In this document: piece after piece, positions 32,590-33,992 of the stretch
How the letters are laid out: the number at the start of each line of letters is the position of its first letter
How positions within the stretch are numbered: position 1 is the first letter of the stretch
Origin: Deltaproteobacteria bacterium
GTDB lineage: Bacteria; Desulfobacterota; Desulfovibrionia; Desulfovibrionales; Desulfovibrionaceae
Direction of reading: 5' to 3'
DNA length: 33,992 nucleotides
Assembly: GCA_031266055.1 (NCBI GenBank)
Contig: JAISBT010000100.1
Span: 1 to 33,992 of the forward strand
Notes under the pieces: model-generated
The model's database searches: none
The model's input: only the letters and a program-made list of their open reading frames with translations
Told to the model about the DNA's origin: nothing
Position numbers and translations under genes: made by a program

Positions 32590-33855
32590 TTATATTGCTT
32601 GATGCGGAACTCGTTTCAAGCCATCCTTGGTTATACGGACAATACTTTCATATATTGGCGATGCGCCGTATTGCCGCTCGTGCTTTGCCGCCAGGGAATC
32701 CAGGGCAGGCGTGACGGCAACGCGGACTTCTTCCATGAGTAAGCGCAGGCGCTCGAAGCGGATATTCATATCAACGGCGAATTGTTTCCAGGAATGTTCC
32801 GCAACCCTGTCAAAACGATATGTCCTGCCGACGGCCATGGCGAATTTCTGCGCCAGTTCCGGGTAAACCATTGTGGAAACCAGATCGTAAAACGGAGCCA
32901 GGCTGATGCCGCTCCCCCGGTGATACAGCAGGGAAAAGTTTTTCCCGTGGGCATCGCAGTTGCCGATGATATAATTGAACACCGCGCATTTGATGAACGT
33001 TTCCCGCGCCGTCGGGTCTCCGGAAAGGAATGGATGCAGCAGAACCTTGCCGCAAGCGGCAAAACCCGGGCCGCCGTTTTCCTCATACTTGTGCAAGCGG
33101 CTGACGCTCATGGCCTGGCAGAAATCTTCCTGATGAATGCGCGCGATATTCCCGCCCTCGCGCCGACGGTCGTAGCGCATGATCACATAGGCCTGATAAT
33201 TTCCTATCCTCACGATTTCAGCGGGCGGCGTGGGCAACCCCGCCTCACGCGCAAGCTCCATGCAAAATAACTCATTGCGGTGCAGGTCCGGAAAACGGGA
33301 GGCAGCGGACTTGAGAATCGCGGTTGTCGGGGCGAGCGAGCCGTCTTCCGGCACGAGGAACCGCCCGTTTTCCAGAACGACGGGCAGTTTGTTCTGTGCC
33401 CCGGCAATGGACATCCGGACTCCGGTTTCCGCAATCAGGCTGCCCTGCGGCACCCCCTGGTGTTTTTCCAGCAATTCTTCCAACTCGCCGGTGATGTCCC
33501 GGTAGGTTGCGGAACGGACTGAAAGTGAAGCGTCTGCCTCGAAGACGGTGAGCGCCCCCGCACATTCCTTCCCGAACAAGCGCAAAAAATTGTAGATATC
33601 CGCTTCATCAAGCCTGGCTTCCCGGCACAAATTCTTGTACACGCCTTCTTCAGGCAACAGATTGTCAAAAAAAGCGGTACTCTTTTGAGCGCTGAAACGC
33701 TCCTCGGAACAGGGCAGGGAAAGGGAAATCGGCTGATTGCGCTTCTCCAGCCATTCCGGCGCATATGCAAAGGCCACATTGCCCCTGCGATGCGGGGAAA
33801 GATAGCCGACGGTTTCGCCATCCCATTGCACGGCCAGAATTTTCTTGCCGCTCAT
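32590..33855 (-). CDS. hipA: HipA-family serine/threonine kinase toxin
   Basis: A 421-residue HipA-type kinase. In Escherichia coli HipA phosphorylates glutamyl-tRNA synthetase and causes growth arrest; the target here is unknown. The N-terminal subdomain has the usual start (GYLSPHRRGNVAFAYAPEWL). The ATP loop is SIAGAQNKLPVVLE near residue 150. VIMRYDRRREGG is the hinge region. The catalytic loop is IGNCDAHGKNFSLLY near residue 298, and LAPFYDLVSTMVYPEL carries the metal-binding Asp. All key residues appear intact, so it is likely active. The start overlaps the stop of the preceding antitoxin gene in an ATGA. Confidence 0.93.
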   Translation of the reverse strand: MSGKKILAVQWDGETVGYLSPHRRGNVAFAYAPEWLEKRNQPISLSLPCSEERFSAQKSTAFFDNLLPEEGVYKNLCREARLDEADIYNFLRLFGKECAGALTVFEADASLSVRSATYRDITGELEELLEKHQGVPQGSLIAETGVRMSIAGAQNKLPVVLENGRFLVPEDGSLAPTTAILKSAASRFPDLHRNELFCMELAREAGLPTPPAEIVRIGNYQAYVIMRYDRRREGGNIARIHQEDFCQAMSVSRLHKYEENGGPGFAACGKVLLHPFLSGDPTARETFIKCAVFNYIIGNCDAHGKNFSLLYHRGSGISLAPFYDLVSTMVYPELAQKFAMAVGRTYRFDRVAEHSWKQFAVDMNIRFERLRLLMEEVRVAVTPALDSLAAKHERQYGASPIYESIVRITKDGLKRVPHQAI

Positions 33856-33992
33856 TGCCGTTCCCCGACGCGAAGATCAACGAGTTGCGTGCCCATGTCC
33901 AGAACGCGAACGAGCAGCAGGACTTTGCCAAGTTGCGCGGTATCCTTGCCGTTCTCCACGTTGCTGATGAATTTCGTGCTGGTATTTGTCCG
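33852..33992 (-). CDS. hipB: HipB-like antitoxin, C-terminal part (cut by window end)
   Basis: Reading in from the window edge, 46 codons are open and end with a TGA that overlaps the hipA ATG by 4 bp. The peptide contains STKFISNVENGKDTAQLGKV followed by LLLVRVLDMGTQLVDLRVG, the typical second half of an Xre/HipB helix-turn-helix antitoxin. It should bind HipA and repress the operon. The N-terminal half lies outside the window. Confidence 0.85.
   Translation of the reverse strand, partial: RTNTSTKFISNVENGKDTAQLGKVLLLVRVLDMGTQLVDLRVGERQ

Overview
The window looks like chromosomal DNA of a host-associated or anaerobic Desulfovibrionaceae-type bacterium. This is inferred from gene order and gene content, not from a database search. 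The run nif3-like, zinc-ribbon protein, rnpB, fused ispDF; the tpiA-secG-rimI-NUDIX neighbourhood; an anaerobic glycyl radical enzyme; a giant 2-hydroxyacyl-CoA-dehydratase-type activase; and corrin synthesis all point that way. Base composition is moderate (about half G+C by eye), with one strikingly AT-rich gene.

Layout. Positions 1-4676 hold a composite repeat and a 1461-residue double ASKHA activase (minus strand). Positions 4856-9617 hold cobI/cbiL, then an FCD-type GntR regulator, a glycyl radical enzyme (GRE) and a compact radical-SAM activase, which look like one inducible catabolic unit. The GRE keeps its glycyl loop and a cysteine loop, but has valine where most non-PFL GREs have the catalytic glutamate. 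Positions 9704-13206 hold housekeeping genes around RNase P RNA. Positions 13314-18328 hold a MotA/MotB stator pair followed by two glycosyltransferases. Positions 18345-21094 are a small accessory island: an AT-rich unknown gene, a RhuM-family gene and a lone DNA methyltransferase. Positions 21466-23656 hold GluQ-RS and an isopropanol-dehydrogenase-type ADH. Positions 24039-29184 hold ksgA and a minus-strand operon of an exported protein, an unknown protein and an EF-G paralogue. A perfect sigma-54 promoter then drives a divergent unknown gene (29277-29858). secG, tpiA and rimI follow, then a NUDIX hydrolase and a hipBA toxin-antitoxin module cut by the window end.

The most unusual signal is not a protein. 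Eight intergenic sites (1-292, 11416-11543, 14934-15116, 21131-21480, 23866-24030, 24861-25018, 29971-30096, 31345-31502) carry mosaics of the same set of short hairpin modules. Between copies the stems change in a compensatory way (A-T to G-C, C-G to T-A), and one hairpin loop is inverted in one copy. Several genes end inside or right against these modules, so the repeats supply stop codons and probably 3' ends. I see no transposase in the window. This looks like a modular, structure-constrained family of non-autonomous palindromic elements (REP/MITE-like).
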